Assembly (NCBI RefSeq): GCF_003858655.1
Contig: NZ_RQXV01000014.1
Location: 61,964 to 125,963, forward strand
Length of the DNA: 64,000 nucleotides
Source: Amphritea balenae
GTDB taxonomy: Bacteria; Pseudomonadota; Gammaproteobacteria; Pseudomonadales; Balneatricaceae
Direction of reading: 5' to 3'
Part shown: in pieces, positions 63,954-64,000 of the stretch
Layout: every line of letters begins with the position of its first letter
How positions within the stretch are numbered: position 1 is the stretch's first letter
Position numbers and translations under genes: made by a program
The notes under the pieces: generated by a model
What the model was told of the DNA's origin: nothing
Seen by the model: only the letters and a program-made list of their open reading frames with translations
Database searches by the model: none

Positions 63954-64000
63954 GGTTTGGCATTGCTGTTACGATATTCGTTTATGCTCACACGTCCCCA

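Larger units (their letters stand above)
56215..64000 (-). mobile_element. Integron gene-cassette array (distal part)
   Basis: Nine minus-strand segments are separated by ten attC-like sites. Read in gene direction each site begins with a TAACAA-type end and closes with a GCGTTA-type end, enclosing imperfect inverted repeats. Eight carry one gene and one (60568-60832) has no clear gene. Genes are unrelated, mostly single-gene, without own operon logic, as expected for cassettes. All point away from higher coordinates, so the integrase and attI should lie beyond 64000. The last attC (56215-56341) is degenerate. Confidence 0.88.

Noticed and set aside
1..64000. CRISPR arrays, tRNA, rRNA, prophage genes
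   Set aside because: No regularly spaced identical repeats, no cloverleaf-like or rRNA stretches and no phage structural genes were seen on reading both strands.

Overview
The window looks like chromosome from a marine, Oceanospirillales-like gammaproteobacterium. This is inferred from moderate GC, betaine and amine catabolism genes, an MttB-type corrinoid demethylation module and a sedentary-integron-style cassette array; no rRNA or tRNA gene is present to confirm it. Nearly every reading frame can be assigned to a family.

Region 1 (1-18.3 kb) is an amine-oxidation locus. The minus strand carries a complete quinohemoprotein amine dehydrogenase operon in the order qhpA-D-C-B-F-E-G, with qhpG cut by the window edge. 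It encodes the three structural subunits, the radical-SAM crosslinking enzyme, an ABC exporter, a leader protease and a Trp monooxygenase. Divergent from it is an OmpR-type response regulator with a 2136-residue hybrid sensor kinase. Beyond that lie a porin and an aldehyde dehydrogenase. The qhpA and porin promoters share an identical series of TGTA repeats in the same register, so amine uptake, oxidation and aldehyde removal are probably one regulon.

Region 2 (18.6-27 kb) holds a Bcr/CflA-type exporter, the two components of a flavin-dependent 4-hydroxyphenylacetate 3-hydroxylase flanking an AraC regulator, a small membrane protein and a large RTX calcium-binding protein.

Region 3 (27.8-54.8 kb) is a methylated-amine C1 system. 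It contains a BCCT importer, a non-pyrrolysine MttB-family methyltransferase, a GlxA/AraC regulator, and an operon for a corrinoid protein, DUF1638 protein, MetV-like protein, methylene-THF reductase, methyl-THF:corrinoid methyltransferase and ASKHA ferredoxin activator. Divergent folD and distant purU complete a route from methyl-corrinoid to formate. cobU/cobT and a cobA copy broken by an amber codon relate to corrinoid supply. A 21-bp-spaced direct repeat (YGWCGC, 15 bp, KGYCGC) lies upstream of six transcription units: BCCT, mttB, the corrinoid operon, folD, purU and a hydantoinase/Fe-S protein/GST operon. It ties the scattered genes into one putative regulon. Four C1-linked proteins carry similar Arg-rich tails. 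A 278-bp MITE-like element sits next to the activator gene.

Region 4 (54.9-64 kb) has a GST and a DUF3127 protein with an SSB-like acidic tail. It is followed by an array of integron gene cassettes, all on the minus strand and separated by ten attC-like sites. They encode YdeI-like, GNAT, DUF4403, DUF2846, small membrane, lipase-like, zinc-ribbon and alpha/beta hydrolase proteins. The integrase should lie beyond position 64000.
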